From: Sinotaia quadrata
Lineage: Eukaryota; Mollusca; Gastropoda; Architaenioglossa; Viviparidae
Direction: 5' to 3'
Length of the DNA stretch: 64,000 bases
Assembly: GCA_028829895.1 (NCBI GenBank)
Contig: CM054181.1
Location: 33,652,259-33,716,258, forward strand
Shown piece after piece: positions 43,035 through 55,033 of the stretch (position 1 is the stretch's first letter; each line of letters opens with the position of its first letter). Both the position numbers and the translations under genes were made by a program. The notes beneath the pieces were generated by a model. It had not been told where the DNA came from. It saw nothing but the letters and a program-made list of their open reading frames with translations, and did not search any database.

Positions 43035-43345
43035 AGTATTCACCTTTTAATTGAAACCATACATATCAATACGAATCATATATATTCACCCTTTAACTGG
43101 CAGGTTATTCTTATTAATACTAATCAGAAATATTCACCATTTAACTGGCAGATTATTCTTATTAATACTAATCAGAAATATTCACCCTTTAACTGGCAGA
43201 TTATTCTTATTAATACTAATCAGAAATATTCACCCTTTAACTGGCAGATTATTCTTATTAATACTAATCAGAAATATTCACCCTTTAACTGGCAGATTAT
43301 TCTTATTAATACTAATCAGAAATATTCACCATTTAACTTTCAGAA
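43035..43345. repeat. 48-bp minisatellite, about 6.5 copies
   Basis: CAGATTATTCTTATTAATAC then TAATCAGAAATATTCACCCT and TTAACTGG. Period divisible by three, so two plus frames of about 125 codons are artefacts. Confidence 0.97.
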
Positions 43346-43489
43346 AAGTCATAGAGAAAAAAATAATTATATGTGTATGCCATTTAAATTATATCTATAA
43401 TGGTCACATAAGGCTTAGGAAAAAATGACAGATATAAACCATTTATAAGTGAAAATATAATTATGTCGATAGTCATTAACTGTGATGGT

Positions 43490-43960
43490 ATGCACATTTC
43501 TAACTGCTCATCTTATATATGTTCGAGAATGTCCATCAATAGTCTGTTGTTGTTAGAATAGTTCATCCATAAATGTTACAAAATATACAAAATAACTGCT
43601 TATAATTATTATAGAAAGCCTGTCTAAAGCTGTCAGAAAAAACATGTCAATATCTGTCAGACAAACCCTATCTTAAACAGTCAGGGAAAGCCTTAAAACT
43701 GTCAGAGAAAGCCTGCGTATAACTGGCAGAGAAACCCTTTCTATAATTATCGGAAAATAATTCTTTTAATTGTCCGAGAATGCCTGTCAGTCATTTTCTA
43801 ATAGTTGTCAGAGAAATCCTGTCCCTTAACAATTAGAAGAAATAGCTAATACATTTGTTGGGGAATGATTTCTGTTATAGAAAGAAAGTATAGGTCCCAT
43901 ATCTGTCGGGAGTGACTTTCAATAACTGTCTGAGACCGTTTATCACCGTTGTCATACCTG
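43490..43960. repeat. Degenerate 33-40 bp repeat, about 11 copies
   Basis: Recurring CTGTCAGAGAAAGCCTGTCT-like blocks separated by variable TATAATTA sequence. Highly diverged. Confidence 0.75.
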
Positions 43961-44289
43961 TCTGCCCCTTCAGGAAATGATTACGATAATGTCAAAACAA
44001 CTTGCAGTTATCAACGTCTGTGCATGTGAGAAAATTATCACACTGATCTAAGAACGTTGTTTTCCTTATTCAACTTGGAAGGTATGTCTACAGTTTCCTG
44101 AAAAAAATTAACTCAGGTAGCTTTTTTGATTAAATTTATTTCAGTCCTCAGGGATAGTTTTCTTTTTAATATCTGTCTAAGCTAATATGTCTATAGATTA
44201 AAGTTTATCTATAGTCATCTGGGACAGCTCGTGTACATAGCATTAGAAATTTGTGAGCACTTGTCCGACAATGCTTAAACTATATGCCT
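43961..44289. other. Unannotated spacer
   Basis: No gene or period. Confidence 0.45.
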
Positions 44290-44690
44290 GTCTCTCTACT
44301 TTCTGAGAGCGAGAGTGCGTATGTTTTTCTCGCTGTACGGCCTCTACTTTCTGAGAGCGAGAAAGTGTGTATGTTTTTTCCCGCTGTACGGCCTCTACTT
44401 TCTGAGAGCGAGAGTGCGTATGTTTTTTCCCGCTGTACGGTCTCTCTACTTTCTTAGAACGAAAATATACGCCGTATGAATGAATATTTTGTCCAATCTA
44501 TATTATCTCTATTTTCTGAGAATGCAGTTTTTTTCCACTCTACAGTAATTTTATTTTCTAAAAACGAGTATATGCATGTTTTGTCCACTCTACCTACCTC
44601 TGTGTTACGAGAGCGAGTAAATGCCTGTTTTGTCCACTCTACCGTACCTTTGTGTTATGAGAGCGAGTAATCCACGTTTGTCTCAGTTAA
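44290..44690. repeat. 55-57 bp tandem repeat, about 7 copies
   Basis: CTCTACTTTCTGAGAGCGAG then AGTGCGTATGTTTTTTCCCG and CTGTACGG. The left three copies are uniform, while the right four are diverged with GTCCACTCTACC and GAGAGCGAGTAA. Confidence 0.93.
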
Positions 44691-44812
44691 CTTTCGGAAG
44701 TGAGCCGGAAAGATTTGTGCATATTATGTAAACCGCTTCAAAGTTTCGTGGGAAAACCTCCGCCCATTATTTCTTGTTTTGTTCTCTCTACTCCCCAGAC
44801 ATTCCTGACCCC

Positions 44813-44814
<2 letters not shown>

Positions 44815-44896
<82 letters not shown>

Positions 44897-44947
44897 ACAC
44901 ACACACACTCACACACACACACACACTCACACACACACACACACACA

Positions 44948-44986
<39 letters not shown>

Positions 44987-44989
44987 ACA
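44815..44989. repeat. (CA)n microsatellite, about 87 repeats
   Basis: CA run with regularly spaced TC interruptions (ACTCAC) at about 18-bp intervals near 44890-44950, itself a small higher-order pattern. Confidence 0.99.
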
Positions 44990-45104
44990 TGCAAAAACAA
45001 ATCAAATAAGATTTGCACGTTGTAATATTATGCATTTCTTTTAGTATTAAGTCCCTGTGTTTGTGTCTAAAAGAAAGATTATCCAAATAATATTGTTGAT
45101 GAAG

Positions 45105-45320
45105 AATATTTTAAGGTATTACACATCTAGTGATCCATTGTCACATATTTTAAAGGTCCTACGTGCCTAGGAATCCTTCGTTTCATATCTAACTGCTCTA
45201 CATGTCTAGGGATCTGTTGTATCATATCTAAAGGTCCTACGTGTACGTATGCATTGTCACAGTCTTTAAGGTCCTACACATGTACGTATGCATTGTCACA
45301 GTCCTTATGGTCCTACACTT
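45105..45320. repeat. Degenerate about 45-50 bp repeat, 4-5 copies
   Basis: AAGGTCCTACGTGTCTAGGG-like, then ATCCNTTGTCACATA-like blocks. The last two copies (GTACGTATGCATTGTCACAG) are the closest. Confidence 0.85.
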
Positions 45321-45744
45321 GAAACGCGATTTAGCGGGAAAACAATCCTCCAAAATCTGCAAACGATTTCAGTTAAAATAAAATTTTATTGATATCCGAT
45401 GTGGATTCAGAAGAATAAAGAAGGACTAAAACCTTGTCTGATGCATTCTACTCAATCATGGAAAAAATCGAAATGAGTACATCTGTGGTCTTAATAATCA
45501 CTTGTTATAATGCACAAGTCAATATTTTCCCCATTATTTCTGGTAGAAAGAAAAATATTTTACTCATCAAATAGCAAGCATTTCATTTAACTAAACCGAA
45601 CGATCTGTAATGAAAATAATATTATAGTTCACCCTAGGATGAATTCGAGAAATGGTGAATAAACACACATACATAACATACGCGCACGCACGCACACTCA
45701 CTTATATATTAAACATATTCAATAACCGTAAATGACATACTTAT
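45321..45744. other. Unannotated spacer
   Basis: No gene. A short CGCACGCACACTCAC tract lies near 45680. Confidence 0.5.
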
Positions 45745-46048
<304 letters not shown>

Positions 46049-46584
46049 TTTATGAAAGTTTGTTTAAATGTGTTTGTGTACATAGATGACAGTCTGTCAG
46101 GTAGTCATAGAAACCCTCTTTGTTGGCACAGAAATATATTTTCACCTGCAATAGCGCTTTAAAAGACTAAACTGTTCGTGTGGTATTAACACAAGATCAT
46201 TTACAATATTCGTGAAAATCATTTATTTTAATGTCGTTTAAAAGATTTATCGATTTATTTTTTTTCTGAACGGCAAAAAGTAAATATAAATGTGTATGTT
46301 TACTATGTATTAATGTCGCGCCACCTAACGGAGACACATTTAATGCAATTGTGTTTTGAATGGAATGACAGAAAACGGTCATTGTAAAGACGATATGAAA
46401 TGTAATGGCAAGACGAAGTAGGAAGTATTATTTGAATCCTAGGAAAAGAGCGTACCTAGTGAAATATGCAAAAAATACTAATACAAGTGTTTGGAGTCAA
46501 AATTAAAAGTTCTGCAATATAATTGCTTGGAGTTACAAACAAGAACACTACTATGTCCACCCATCCCACTCCTCACGCACATGA
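46049..46584. other. Unannotated spacer
   Basis: No gene. Holds the CTCF-like core at 46318-46331. Confidence 0.45.
46318..46331 (-). promoter_or_regulatory. CTCF-like core (candidate)
   Basis: The minus strand reads CCGTTAGGTGGCGC, 12 of 14 positions of CCASYAGRKGGCRS, the best match in the window. Confidence 0.28.
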
Positions 46585-46725
46585 TTACATGCATCTTTAC
46601 ATTCACCCACTATACCCCCATATAAGTATACACAAACATACATTCACCCACAATCACATTCGCCCACCTTAACCCCCCACACCCACACCCATACATACAG
46701 CCACCCACATACACTCACTCAACAA
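46585..46725. repeat. CCCAC/CACA-rich low-complexity tract
   Basis: C and A make up most of the plus strand (CACCCAC, ACACATACA, ACCCCC). No strict period. Confidence 0.75.
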
Positions 46726-46889
46726 AAGAGAGTGGTCATACGTAGGAAGCATTCTTTCTCACACTTGTGTGTAACATAACATGAAGACAACGACAAAAGC
46801 TTTCCACTTCCGCAGAATTCAATTCGCTTTTATTCAACCCGCTCCAGATAAATATTTAGAAAACGAAATCTCATATTTATAAAGCATTA

Positions 46890-47445
46890 ACTTACAGTAC
46901 GAGACGTCAGTGATGAAATATGAGACAAGTAAGTAGTGAAATGGGACGTCAATTAGCGAAACATGAGAAACTTCCAGAGGGAAACGCGATTGACATCGAT
47001 TTTGAAATGTGAGTGATGACAGTGGTAAATGTGATAGACAAAAGTAGTGAGTCGTCAGATACGTCAGTAGTGACATGTGAGAGGTGACAGCATGGAAGCA
47101 TGAGAGATGTCAGTAGTGAAACACGAGAGATGTTATTAATGACACGTAAGACATGTCGGTAGTGAAACACAGAGATGCCAGTAGTGAAACATGAGAGATG
47201 TCAGGAGTGAAACATGAGAGATGTCGGTAGTGAAACACGAGAGATGTTATTAATGACACGTAAGACATGTCGGTAGTGAAACATAGAGATGCCAGTAGTG
47301 AAACATGAGAGATGTCAGGAGTGAAACATGAGAGATGTCAGTAATGAAACATGAGAGATGTCAATAGTGAAACATGAGAGATGTCGGTAGCGGATCGTGC
47401 CGGTAGTGAATCGTGAGAGATACCGGTAATTCAATCGTGAGCGAC
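46890..47445. repeat. 23-bp minisatellite, about 24 copies, with a duplicated block of about 115 bp
   Basis: AACATGAGAGATGTCAGTAG plus TGA. A block with GATGTTATTAATGACACGTA, ACACAGAGATGCC and AGGAGTGAAAC at about 47125-47235 recurs at about 47240-47350. Edge copies are diverged. Confidence 0.95.
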
Positions 47446-48369
47446 TAAATAGTTTAGATTCGTGTCTTCCCATTGAAGTGTAAAGCAAAATATCAGACTG
47501 GGTTTCAAGTAGATTAGGTAAAAACTTGTCAGTTAATGATCAGATCGATTAAAAATGAATACTGTAAACTTTCGTCAATTCTCGAGACCAAACTCAAGCC
47601 TCAATTTTCTCCATATTGGCTCTCGAACGGAATTCACTGCTCTGAATTGTGATATACAGACGTAGACTTACTGATACGAATAATTTTGCTTTGGGAGTAT
47701 GATTAAGTTGTGATATATTTGACAGAAGTAGATGTACTAATACGATATTTCTCGCATTGAGAGTATTGCTTCAATTGCGTATTTAGTGTTACTGTTCGTT
47801 TGTCTGTTTCAAAAAAAAAGTTGTAATTGATCATGGCAGACACAGTAAGAAGACATAATTCTCTTACATCAACACACTGACATATTGGTTAATAAAATCT
47901 AATTGTTACTGAAGGCTAGATTTCCCGCGAGTAGAGATTTGAAATCATTTAATGGATCATCATAGTCTATGGCTTTCCTCAACAGACAAGGGTGCTCTTT
48001 TTATACCTTTCGTGGTTTTATTCGTCTGAATTTTTATCTTCCATATCATGCTCTTGAGTCCATTTCCGCTCATCTACTTTTGGTTTTTTTTCCCTTTATC
48101 CTCTGCATGCGCTCAGCAGCTGCTTGCTATAAGAATCCCTGAAACTCAAAATTGAATCATTGATTTATGACATTCTCAATGTGTCTTCCCGTCTTCATGG
48201 CTATCGGCAAATGATCATCTCTCTCTAGAAGACAGGGAAGGGTAAAGTGAATGCAATTAAAACGGTAATAAGTATGTCTATACTACGGGCGAGTATTATT
48301 ATTTCTCGAAAGCAAGTTTCATTTACAAAATGCATGAAAGGATTTATGCCTTAGCGTTTTTATCCCGGA
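47446..48369. other. Longest non-tandem stretch in the right half
   Basis: Mixed composition with pyrimidine-rich patches (48060-48105). No convincing gene, RNA or repeat. ATTTGACAGAAGTAGA-like and CAGACGTAGACTTACTGATACGA-like DNA at 47650-47740 is a weak two-copy repeat of about 85 bp. Confidence 0.5.
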
Positions 48370-48835
48370 CATTTCAGTATATGAGAAGACTTCATTCTTG
48401 CAGATGATAGTGCATGAGAACTTTATGCCACAAGCAGTTCATTTCAGGAGAAGACTTAATGACGTACAAATGAAAATATGCAAAAATGTTTATGTCAAGA
48501 CATTTCATTTTACGAGAAGACTTGAATGACGTTCAAATGACAATATGCAAAAATATTTATGTCAAGACATTTCATTTTACAAGAATACTTAAATGACGTA
48601 CAAATGAACTATACGGAAATGTTTTTGTCAATAAATTTCATATTACGAGAAGACATAATGATGTACAAATGACAATATGCAAAAACGTTTATGTCATGAT
48701 ATTTCATTTCACGAGAAGACTCATTAAATGGACAACTGACAATATGCGGAAATGTTTATGTCCCAGTTATTTCATGAAAAGACTTATAGACGTACAAATG
48801 AGCTATACGGAAATGTTTAAACAGAGAAAGAAAAA
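48370..48835. repeat. Degenerate 60-65 bp tandem repeat, about 7 copies
   Basis: GACGTACAAATGACAATATG then CAAAAATGTTTATGTCAAGA and CATTTCATTTTACGAGAAGA, with drift at both ends. Confidence 0.92.
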
Positions 48836-48945
48836 GTGTATGTAAGTATTTATACCCTAATTGATTACTATACGGAAATGTTTAAACAGAGAAAGAAAAG
48901 TATATGTAAGTATTTATACCCTAATTGATTACTATACGATTTATT
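48800..48945. repeat. 65-bp direct duplication
   Basis: CTATACGGAAATGTTTAAAC then AGAGAAAGAAAAGTATATGT and the rest occur twice, almost exactly. Confidence 0.95.
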
Positions 48946-48974
48946 GATATCTAAGTCAGATCATCGTATAATCT

Positions 48975-49245
48975 CGAATAGATAACGCACGGTGCGCTTT
49001 TGCCCACTACTGAACACTGTAAGGGACTGAACACTGTAAGAGACTTTGTGTGTGATCTAGACAAGATAACGCACGGTATGTTTTTGGCCCAATATATAAC
49101 ACTACAAGGGACTTTGTGTGTGATCTAGACAAGATAACGCACGGTATGTTTTTGGCCCAATATATAACACTACAAGGGACTTTGTGTGTGATCTCGACAA
49201 GATAACGCACGGTATATTTTTTTGCCCAATACAGAGCACTACACG
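48975..49245. repeat. 68-bp minisatellite, 3.5 copies
   Basis: CTAGACAAGATAACGCACGG then TATGTTTTTGGCCCAATATA and the rest. Confidence 0.96.
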
Positions 49246-49639
49246 TGGAATAGGCATCCTGTAGATAAAATAATTTACGTGATTAAGTATTACTTAGATA
49301 AGATAATACACGGGATTATGTATTCTCTAAACAAGATAGTACATGGGATTATTTAATATAATACACAGTGGTCTCAACCACTAACATCTGACGTAAACAG
49401 TGATCTGAATAGTGATCTGAACATTGATGTAAAAAGAGTCCAAAAGAGTAATTTAGAAAAGAGTTTATCTTCTGCCTCATCCAGTTTAAGAGTGCAATTT
49501 CTCATGATTTCTTTCAAATGAAACATGGGTTTATTTCTGTGGCTGTTTTGACAGTGAAAATTCGTGTAAGACTTTAGTAATATGCAAACATAACTAGTGG
49601 ATGTTATTGTATGTCATCTTTAGACACTACTTCTCAGGA
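49246..49639. other. Spacer with weak repeats
   Basis: AGATAATACACGGGATTA-like and GTGATCTGAA-like short duplications. No gene. Confidence 0.5.
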
Positions 49640-49985
49640 CCTTCTAGACTAGTTTAATAATTCATTACAGTTTAGTTCTCAGTACTTTAGACACTACTTC
49701 TCAGGACTAGGATTTTAGAGTTTAGTTCTTAAGACTTTAGAGACTAGTTCTTAGGACTACATAGACTAGTTCTTAGGACTCTTTATAGGATCATGACTTT
49801 AGATACTAGTTCTCAGGACTCTATAGGCTAGTTCTCAGGACTCTACAGGCTAGTTCTTAGAACTCTACAGTCTAATTCTTAGGACTCTTTTAGAGAATCA
49901 TGATTTAGACACTCATTCTCAGGACTCTACAGATTAGCTCTCAGGACTTTTAAAAACTAGTTATCAGTTTTCAGGACTCTATTTG
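49640..49985. repeat. Degenerate 25-35 bp repeat around ACTAGTTCTCAGGACT
   Basis: About 12 copies of CTAGTTCTYAGGACTCTACAG-like DNA with irregular spacing. Confidence 0.88.
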
Positions 49986-50322
49986 TTCAAAGTGTTTGTG
50001 TTGTTTGGTTCCACATAACACCATATATATTTGTTGTGGTTAGTCTCCTCTAAACACTATATAGATGTTAATGTGTATTGTAGTTTGGCTCCACAGAACA
50101 CTATATAGATGTTAATTTGTATTGTAGTTTGGATCCACAGAACACTATATAGATGTTAATTTGTATTGTAGTTTGGATCCACAGAACACTATATAGATGT
50201 TAATTTGTATTGTAGTTTGGATCCACAGAACACTATATAGCTCTTAATGTGTGTGGTTGGATAAAAAATAAAAGCACTATATAAATGTCAATTTGTTTGT
50301 GTGTCTTTCTTTGCTAAAAAAG

Positions 50323-50358
<36 letters not shown>

Positions 50359-50536
50359 ATTTGTTAATAGTATTTGGCGCAACAAAACACTATATAGATG
50401 TTAATTTGTTTGTGTGTCTTTCTTTGCTAAAAAAAGATGCGTGTGTGTGTGTGTGTTAATTTGTTAATAGTATTTGGCGCAACAAAACACTATATAGATG
50501 TTAATTTGTTTGTGTGTCTTTCTTTGCTAAAAAAGA

Positions 50537-50589
<53 letters not shown>

Positions 50590-50645
50590 ATAGTATTTGG
50601 CGCAACAAAACACTATATAGATGTTAATTTGTTTGTGTGGTTTGA
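49986..50645. repeat. Minisatellite (44 bp, then about 110 bp) with nested (GT)n
   Basis: Left: about five 44-bp units ACACTATATAGATGTTAATT then TGTATTGTAGTTTGGATCCA and CAGA. Right: three longer units in which the same ACACTATATAGATG core is joined to TTTGTGTGTCTTTCTTTGCT and a (GT)n run. The GT runs differ in length between copies (about 50322-50357, 50440-50456 and 50538-50586). Confidence 0.95.
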
Positions 50646-50706
50646 CGCCACGAAACTCGATATTGTGTTGACTGACACTCTTGGGAAAGGTTATCAGTCA
50701 TCACAA

Positions 50707-50970
50707 CAGCATAGTTCGAGAGAAGAGTTGTCGTTCTACTAACAGTAAATACCATAGGTTGAGAGAATATTTGCGGCTCTACTAACAGTAAATGCCATAG
50801 TTTGAGAGAAATGTTGTCGCTCTACTAACAGTAAATGCCATAGTTTGAGAGAAAGTTTGTCGCTCTACTAACGGTAAATGCCATAGTTTGAGCGAAATGA
50901 TGTCGCTCTACTAACGGTAAATGCCATAGTTTGAGAGAAATGGTGTCGCTATACTAACAGTAAATGCCAT
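50707..50970. repeat. 43-bp minisatellite, about 6 copies
   Basis: GCCATAGTTTGAGAGAAATG then TTGTCGCTCTACTAACAGTA and AAT. Confidence 0.96.
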
Positions 50971-51069
50971 TTGTCTGGTAATCCAGACTGCGTACTAGTG
51001 TGTCTGCTTTTATAAGCAAACATTCAACGACAAAAGTGTACATGTATGTACATTTATTAAATCATTATG

Positions 51070-51390
51070 ACGATAAGAACAAAGGTGTAGCTGTTTGTTG
51101 CCTATCCCTATTTCTACACTTAGTTGTTTCATAAATTGTTAAATTGTCAAAGTGACACACCCTTCGGCATTCTTTATGGTGGTAGTTTTGTAAGTGTCAG
51201 AGTTGAAGTAAACAATTCGAGTTGAGAATATGCTAAAACATTGCTGATGCAATCCAATCCAGTTCCATATGGATGAGTAGATTTTCTGACTAATAATGTC
51301 GCACTTGTTCATATCAATTTCATCTATTGGGAAGTTTCTCTGTTGAAGAAGCACTCTATTCTATCATTTTGAATTTAAACATAACCCATA
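51070..51390 (+). repeat. Dispersed repeat family, copy D (5' part only)
   Basis: TTGCCTATCCCTATTTCTAC at about 51099 matches 35237 and 54049. The later TATGGATGAGTAGATTTTCT and CATTTTGAATTTAAAC blocks match 35395-35515. A CATAAATTGTTAAATTGNCA block is shared with 54070-54095 but not with the 35-kb copy. Confidence 0.82.
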
Positions 51391-51594
51391 AAGTGTAGTT
51401 GTGTGTGTAAACCTTAATTCGATTATAAATTATACACAGGTTAGTACAAACAATATTTGATAGTTCAAAGTATTAATGGATGAGTATTGCACTTTCTTGT
51501 ATAATATTCAGTCTATAAACCTGTAACGAAACTGATTGTTAAATGCGACCAACGGGAAGGGTATTTATAAAAGTTATATTACTCTTTCTCCCAA

Positions 51595-51735
51595 GCAAAT
51601 ACTTGTAATTGTTTTCAGAGAGGAATAAGGAGAACTGGAAAAAATACTTGTAATTGTTTTCAGAGAGGAATAAGGAGAGCTGGAAAAAATACTTGTAATT
51701 GTATTCAGAGAGGAATAAGGAGAGCTGGAAAAGGA
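51595..51735. repeat. 45-bp or longer minisatellite, 3 copies
   Basis: AATACTTGTAATTGTTTTCA then GAGAGGAATAAGGAGAGCTG and GAAAA. Confidence 0.96.
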
Positions 51736-51789
51736 ACCAATCTTTCATCTGGGCTTGCTGTTCGGAGGTGATCGTCCATTCGCTCACTG

Positions 51790-52525
51790 TGGCGTAGGTT
51801 TGTTTCCAGTCATCAAGTCTTGGTCGATAGAAGTGACGTAGGCTTGTTTCCAGTCATCAAGTCTTGGTCGATGTTAGTGACCTATGTTTGTTTCCAGTCA
51901 TCAAGTCTTGGTCGATAGAAGTGACGTAGGCTTGTTTCCAGTCATCAAGTCTTGGTCGATAGAAGTGACGTAGGTTTGTTTCCAGTCATCAAGTCTTGGT
52001 CGATAGAAGTGACGTAGGCTTGTTTCCAGTCATCAAGTCTTGGTCGATGTTAGTGACCTAGGTTTGTTTCCAGTCATCAAGTCTTGGTCGATGTTAGTGA
52101 CCTAGGTTTGTTTCCAGTCATCAAGTCTTGGTCGATGTTAGTGACCTAGGTTTGTTTCCAGTGTGCAGGTCTTGGTCGATGTTAGTGAACTAGATTTGTT
52201 TCCATACTGCCTCGATCAAATAGATTGACCTACGTCTGTTTCCGGACTGCAGGTCTCCATCAATACAAGTGACCTAGTCTAGTTTCCGGACTGCAGGTCT
52301 CCATCAATACAAGTGACCTAGTCTAGTTTCCGGACTGCAGGTCTCCATCAATACAAGTGACCTAGTCTAGTTTCCGGACTGCAGGTCTCGATCGATAGGA
52401 TTGACTTAGTCATTTAACCAGACTGAAAGTCTCTATAAGCAGAAGTGACCAAGGCTTGTTTCCAGATTCCAGGTCTCGACTGACACAGGTGACCTAGGCT
52501 TGTTTTCAGACTGCAGGTCTCGACA
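51790..52525. repeat. 44-bp minisatellite, about 16 copies, two subfamilies
   Basis: Left, to about 52150: GTGACGTAGGTTTGTTTCCA then GTCATCAAGTCTTGGTCGAT, with AGAA or GTTA ends. Right: a related form GACCTAGTCTAGTTTCCGGA then CTGCAGGTCTCCATCAATAC. The two forms meet through hybrid copies at 52150-52260. Confidence 0.96.
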
Positions 52526-52529
52526 GTCA

Positions 52530-52707
52530 CAAATGACACAGTACTACCATTCACTATTGATTCACCACCACCGTTACTTAATAACAATTGAGACATGTGG
52601 AAAAATTGCCACAGCCGCCCATTATATTTGCAATCATTCTCTTCTAATTTTTTTTTTAAAATCGTGTTCACACTTGCGTTAACGATAGCTTTAAACACGT
52701 CTTTCAT
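52530..52707 (-). CDS. Possible 5' coding exon on the minus strand
   Basis: ATG at 52707-52705 lies in a GC-rich leader (GGCGGCG before the ATG, purine at -3), with an in-frame TAG eight codons upstream. The first 45 or so residues are mixed and charged, with several Lys, Glu, Asn and Asp, unlike the array-derived frames. Beyond about 52530 the frame runs into the 44-bp minisatellite, so a real exon would have to end before it; GGTGGTGGTGAATC at about 52565 holds donor-like GT steps, none strong. A lysine run is encoded by a nine-A tract. No domain recognised. Confidence 0.2.
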
Positions 52708-52725
52708 CGCCGCCAGTTTTGAATT

Positions 52726-53229
52726 TGTCTACACCTCGCCAATAACGCTCCGATCAGTACACGCGCCTAAATAAACAAGTCAGATAAAACAGACACTTCA
52801 CTTAGTTGGACTATATTGATGGCTTTTTCTAAAGTGCATTTGGTTGGTGGCCATAACCTAGTTTAACATATGCTGTTATTGACACCTATGCTTTTAAATT
52901 CTGAGAATTACTTTTGTATTGACTCAGTTTCTTTGAAGAAAGTTATTCCCTCCTTTGACAGCATACAGCAGCTGTTGGGTTTCGAGAGCTTCTTTCCTTT
53001 CTTTTTTCTCGATCTTCGCGCTCCCAATTTGTCTAGGCAGTTTTTGCCCAGGGTTTAAATCTCTTAAGAATGCAGTCGATACGAAGAGGAAAAATTTCAG
53101 AATAAAAATTTACCTGTAAGTGAAGGTAATGGCAGAGTTCCTCTCCACATTTGCTGTTTGTAAGAACTAGGTATTAACACAATTCCCTCCATGTGTTTTA
53201 CTATCTCCATGGCTACGGTGGTAGTATAT
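52726..53229. other. Unannotated spacer
   Basis: A plus frame (52870-53058) shows no motif. GC-richer near 52730-52765. No gene called. Confidence 0.45.
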
Positions 53230-53635
53230 AAACTTCAAATATCAACTTACAAATAGTAACACATAAATGTCAAATATCATCTTACAAATAGTAACACTTA
53301 AATGTCAAATATCATCTTAAATATAGTTACACATAAATGTCAAATATCAACTTACAAATAGTAACACATAAATTTCAAATATCAACTTACAAATAGTAAC
53401 ACATAAATGTCAAATATCAACTTAAATATAGTTACACATAAATGTCAAATATCAAAATACGACATGTAACACATAAACTTTAAATATCAACCTACATCTA
53501 AGTAACACATAAACTTTAAATATCAACCTACATCTAAGTAACACATAAACTTTAAATATCAACCTACATCTAGTAACATAAACTTTAAATATCAACCTAC
53601 AACTTGTAACACACATAAATTATACACTAGGCATG
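53230..53635. repeat. 35-bp minisatellite, about 11 copies
   Basis: ACACATAAATGTCAAATATC then AACTTACAAATAGTA. Right copies carry CATAAACTTTAAATATCAAC. Confidence 0.95.
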
Positions 53636-53857
53636 TTTTCGTTCACTCCTCTACTTGTCATTTGCAACACATAAATCACATCCACTTATTAATCACTTAT
53701 CTGCTAGCCAATATCAATGCACATTAATCAACAGGTACATGTAGTTATAAATACACATTTATGTGTCATTTGTCTTATTCACTTGTCTTAAAAACTGCAC
53801 CTCTAGATGTTATTTGTCATATTTAGGAGCCATATGTTTATACACCTTTTGTCAAAT

Positions 53858-54000
53858 TTACAACAGGTCTATATTCCACTTGCCATATTAGGTAATCACA
53901 GGACTACATTCCACTTGTCATATTAGGTAATCACAGGTCTATATTCCACTTGCCATGTTCAGTAACTACAAATCTACATTCCATGTCATATTTAGTAGTA
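53858..54000. repeat. About 35-bp tandem repeat, 4 copies
   Basis: ACAGGTCTATATTCCACTTG then CCATATTAGGTAATC. Confidence 0.92.
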
Positions 54001-54019
54001 TGTCATATTTGTAACGTCA

Positions 54020-54125
54020 TTTATAACACCCATTGAGGCGGAGTAATTTGTCTATCCCTATTTCTAGACTTAAACTTGTTATAAATTGTTAAATTACCGA
54101 AGTGACCCGATCCTTGATATTTTTG
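54020..54125 (+). repeat. Dispersed repeat family, copy E (5' fragment)
   Basis: TCTATCCCTATTTCTAGACT, then ATAAATTGTTAAATTNNCNAAGTGAC, matches 51100-51160. GCGGAGTAATTTG matches 35229-35239. With copy F at 55885 it may mark the two ends of one element filled by other DNA. Confidence 0.75.
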
Positions 54126-54139
54126 TAATCACAAATCTG

Positions 54140-54320
54140 CATAGCAATCGTAACGCAATAATCACATATCTACATAACTGTAACACATTAATCATCTACA
54201 TAACTGTAACACATTAATCACATATCTACATAACTGTAACACATTAATCACATATCTACATAACTGTAACACATTAATCACATATCTACATAACTGTAAC
54301 ACATTAATCACATATCTGTT
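54140..54320. repeat. 30-bp minisatellite, about 6 copies
   Basis: ACATAACTGTAACACATTAA plus TCACATATCT, nearly identical. Confidence 0.97.
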
Positions 54321-54902
54321 GCAATGTACTCCAGGGGTGACATTGTAATATTGAATTATACCAAATATTAGCAATAGTTAATGATATAAAATATTTACAA
54401 GTGCCGGTGCAAAGTTTTGACCACTGGTTAAATATGCAAATATGCAACTGTTACGCTGATATGCTTCTAATTTGACTCAAGGCCCCCACTCATTTTTTTA
54501 AACTGAAAAATAGATTTTATACAATAGATGCATAAATAGATATACTGATGGACAGAGAACTAGATGTAATCATGGGGCGACCACTACAGCTTATGATAAT
54601 AAACAGAAGAAGTCACGTTTAACTAACAGATAAGCGAAACTGAACAATTAATAAAAGTGTAATAACAAAAACGTTTAACAATATTTAAAGAGAAATAAGC
54701 ACATACACGCTGTCCTAGTTTCTCCTCATAAATAGGAATAGTCTGATCAAGTTGAAGCCGAACTGTAGTCACTGTTCACAATCAGGAACTAACTTCAATT
54801 TTCAATGCATAGGCACAAAATACATCACGCTGGTGGGCCATTCATTCTCAGAAATATATCAATATTAAATCCTATGTCACTGTTGCCTTCATTAATGTAG
54901 TT
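54321..54902. other. Unannotated spacer
   Basis: AT-rich, non-tandem, with no gene seen. Confidence 0.5.
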
Positions 54903-54918
54903 TGCTCTGTCCACTTAC

Positions 54919-55033
54919 ATCCAGGTTCCAGACTGTATTTGCACGAGGACGTGCAGTCCGGCGACCCGTTTTCCCGGGAGTGCGTTTCGTCACTCCCAGA
55001 ACGTTCCGACTCAGTGGCAGAGCAGGCGACCAT
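54919..55033 (-). CDS. Possible first coding exon on the minus strand with a consensus donor
   Basis: Minus-strand ATG at 55033-55031 (an in-frame TGA lies two codons upstream) opens 38 codons plus one base, and the frame meets GTAAGT (54918-54913), a perfect donor hexamer. The DNA is GC- and CpG-rich in an AT-rich setting. The predicted residues are rich in Ser, Glu, Asp, Thr and Asn with four Cys, typical of a disordered N-terminal region and not of a chance frame. The start context is weak (C at -3). A plus frame of 77 codons covers the same bases and is Arg/Phe/Val-rich. The next exon was not found, so the product is unknown. Confidence 0.28.

Noticed and set aside
44700..45044. Thr-His and Cys-Val repeat ORFs
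   Set aside because: Translations of (CA)n. The same applies at 3474-3853, 5032-5321 and 50437-50742.
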